A stretch of DNA of 8,681 bases, taken from positions 1 through 8,681 of the forward strand of contig JAGVIM010000148.1 of assembly GCA_020056045.1 (NCBI GenBank). Direction: 5' to 3'. The position numbers were made by a program, and so were the translations under genes. Under the pieces are notes generated by a model, which ran no database searches, was not told the origin of the DNA, and saw nothing but the letters and a program-made list of their open reading frames with translations. Shown here piece after piece: positions 7,513 to 8,681 of this stretch (positions are counted from its first letter, which is position 1; the number at the start of each line of letters is the position of its first letter). Source of the DNA: Nanobdellota archaeon (GTDB lineage Archaea; Nanobdellota; Nanobdellia; Pacearchaeales; GW2011-AR1).

Positions 7513-7530
7513 CAGATAAGTTTTTATAAT
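7513..7530 (+). promoter_or_regulatory. TATA-box promoter of the 336-residue protein gene
   Basis: CAGATAAG is followed by TTTTTATAAT (7521-7530). The G before the box lies 31 nt before the A of ATG 7551, which again predicts a leaderless transcript. The two TATA boxes of this divergent spacer are only about 13 bp apart, so the two promoters may compete for TBP/TFB. Confidence 0.68.
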
Positions 7531-7550
7531 AGAGTTCTTTTAATAATTAT

Positions 7551-8561
7551 ATGGCTAAGTCTAAAAATATAGGGGGGTCTAAAAAAAAGGTGAGTATAGG
7601 TTTAATTATAGCAGTTATTATAGGAATAATTATTCTTTTATTGATTTTACTTTTATTATGGAATTTTTTAAAAATATTTATTATTAAAAACTCATTTCCT
7701 GTGGATTATATTTCAAGTTACAACTATACAAATTATACTAATAATAGTCTTGAGAATTTAGAGGGAGATTTACCATATACAGATCCATATGTAGAAAATC
7801 CTACTCCCGTAGTAAATGATTCTAAAAGAGAGTATAAAACTTCTAATAAATTAACTGAATTAACATTTGCAAGAGATGTTGAGTATCAAGAAGATTATAT
7901 AACCTGGAAACTTCATATAAATATAAAGGTCACTGGATATCTTCAAGAAATTGATCCAACAACAAGCAATCTGAATAGGGTAATTGATAGAGTTTATGTG
8001 TTTAAAGATAGTAATGTTAATTATGATTTATTTGGTTCTGAGATAAAAGATGATGGTGAATTATGCAGACATGAATATAGTGACGAAGGAAAAGGAAGCA
8101 AATCTATTGGAGAGTTGAATGTTGATACAGGAGATAAAAAAAGGAGTATGATACCTGTCGCAGGGTGGGGAAGCTGGGCATTAGCTTATTCAGACTATGG
8201 ATTTTATACTGATACACCTGAAATATCACTTGAAGGATTTGTACTTTTTCCAATTAAAGAAACTGTTTTAACTACTAAACTAAAAGATAGTGCTATATGT
8301 AATGGTGATCCTAATTTTAAGCCAGTCCAGACTTTTAATCATGCTTTAAGTCCAATGTTTCCTTTTAGACTAAATAAGGTAGATATAAATCAAAAGAGTT
8401 ATAGTGGAAGTTTCGAAGCAGAAAATGATGCATCTCAGGAACATGATCCTGTAGGCAGGGCAACATTTGATAGTGCTCAATTAGGTCTAGATAAGCTAAT
8501 AGATCTTCCATATGATGCTCCTGGAAATTGGAAAATTGTTTATAATATAAATTTACCATAA
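7551..8561 (+). CDS. Single-pass membrane-anchored protein of unknown function
   Basis: This 336-residue protein starts with a basic stretch (KNIGGSKKK, residues 5-13) and one long hydrophobic helix (about 15-45) without a clear cleavage site, so it is probably N-anchored with about 290 residues outside. Just after the membrane, NYTNYTNNS (58-66) gives three back-to-back N-glycosylation sequons (N58, N61, N64). A spacer rich in P, D and N precedes a beta-rich domain from about residue 98. That domain contains WKLHINIKVTGYL, VIDRVYVFKD and AGWGSWALAYSDYG. Only two cysteines are visible (in GELCRH and AICNGD), which could form one disulfide. I recognise no family or catalytic motif. An in-frame TAG at 7530-7532 and the TATA box fix the start. 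The stop codon lies only 3 nt before the second hairpin element, which is oriented against this gene. Confidence 0.88.
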   Translation: MAKSKNIGGSKKKVSIGLIIAVIIGIIILLLILLLLWNFLKIFIIKNSFPVDYISSYNYTNYTNNSLENLEGDLPYTDPYVENPTPVVNDSKREYKTSNKLTELTFARDVEYQEDYITWKLHINIKVTGYLQEIDPTTSNLNRVIDRVYVFKDSNVNYDLFGSEIKDDGELCRHEYSDEGKGSKSIGELNVDTGDKKRSMIPVAGWGSWALAYSDYGFYTDTPEISLEGFVLFPIKETVLTTKLKDSAICNGDPNFKPVQTFNHALSPMFPFRLNKVDINQKSYSGSFEAENDASQEHDPVGRATFDSAQLGLDKLIDLPYDAPGNWKIVYNINLP

Positions 8562-8564
8562 AAG

Positions 8565-8681
8565 ATTATCAAAAAAACAATATGCCACCACATCCTAAAG
8601 GTTTTTTACTGCGGTAAAAAATCGCCTGCTGGCGAATGTGGTTTGATTGGCACTTGTTTTTAGGATGCTCAGAAATTAAAA
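8565..8681 (-). ncRNA. Hairpin-rich intergenic element, copy 2 (5' part beyond the right edge)
   Basis: Read on the minus strand, three blocks match copy 1: 8681-8665 (TTTTAATTTCTGAGCAT, 16/17), 8664-8649 (CCTAAAAACAAGTGCC, 16/16) and 8593-8565 (28/29, including the T7 tract and GATAAT). AAACCACAT is also shared. The two hairpins that copy 1 carries between the first two blocks (5146-5195) are absent. Instead, 42 nt (8594-8635) are inserted inside the CCACAT/ATGTGG stem. These consist of a 2-bp mini-hairpin (8594-8601), an 8-bp hairpin TTTTTTAC/GTAAAAAA (8602-8621) and a 5-bp hairpin TCGCC/GGCGA (8622-8635), with no unpaired base between them. The single change in the 29-nt block converts the G-C pair of the basal stem to G-U. 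The 5' arm of the first stem should lie past the window edge. Confidence 0.75.

Noticed and set aside
8365..8559. 64-codon open frame on the minus strand
   Set aside because: It is entirely antisense to the end of the 336-residue protein gene, with no promoter and no recognisable motif.
5081..8681. CRISPR array or integron attC sites
   Set aside because: There are only two copies, 3.3 kb apart and in opposite orientation, with no short direct repeats and spacers. The RYYYAAC/GTTRRRY core of attC sites is not present.

Overview
The window is strongly A+T-rich and looks archaeal, most likely from a small-genome DPANN-type lineage (Woesearchaeota or Pacearchaeota-like). This is an inference. 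It rests on TATA-box promoters about 25 nt before start codons with no Shine-Dalgarno sequence, on T-tract 3' ends, and on large cysteine-rich surface proteins and a thrombospondin-like plus polytopic membrane protein of a kind I associate with these archaea.

Layout: (1) The 3' part of a GH13 alpha-amylase-family gene runs off the left edge (2-1126, +). (2) A 1283-residue membrane-anchored or secreted cysteine-rich protein follows (1219-5070, +). (3) A 226-bp convergent intergenic region (5071-5296) is filled by a hairpin-rich element. (4) A short extended-SDR gene resembling uronate dehydrogenase (5297-6073, -) and a surface/membrane protein with two TSP1-like repeats (6106-7476, -) form a same-strand pair 32 bp apart. 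(5) A 74-bp divergent promoter region (7477-7550) follows. (6) A single-pass protein of unknown function (7551-8561, +) comes next. (7) A second copy of the hairpin element lies on the opposite strand and is cut by the right window edge (8565-8681, -).

The gene content suggests a cell-envelope neighbourhood. Three of the five genes encode exported or anchored proteins with large outside domains, and the other two are sugar-active enzymes (glucan hydrolysis or transfer, and sugar or uronate oxidation). No transposase, CRISPR array, tRNA or rRNA was found.

The most unusual content is the pair of intergenic elements. They share near-identical blocks (28/29, 16/16 and 16/17 positions) but differ completely in the hairpins carried between those blocks. 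One substitution between the copies turns a G-C pair into a G-U pair, and a bulged A is kept in both. This is the pattern of a dispersed structured RNA (or structured DNA element) with a fixed scaffold and exchangeable hairpin modules. I do not recognise it as a named family.
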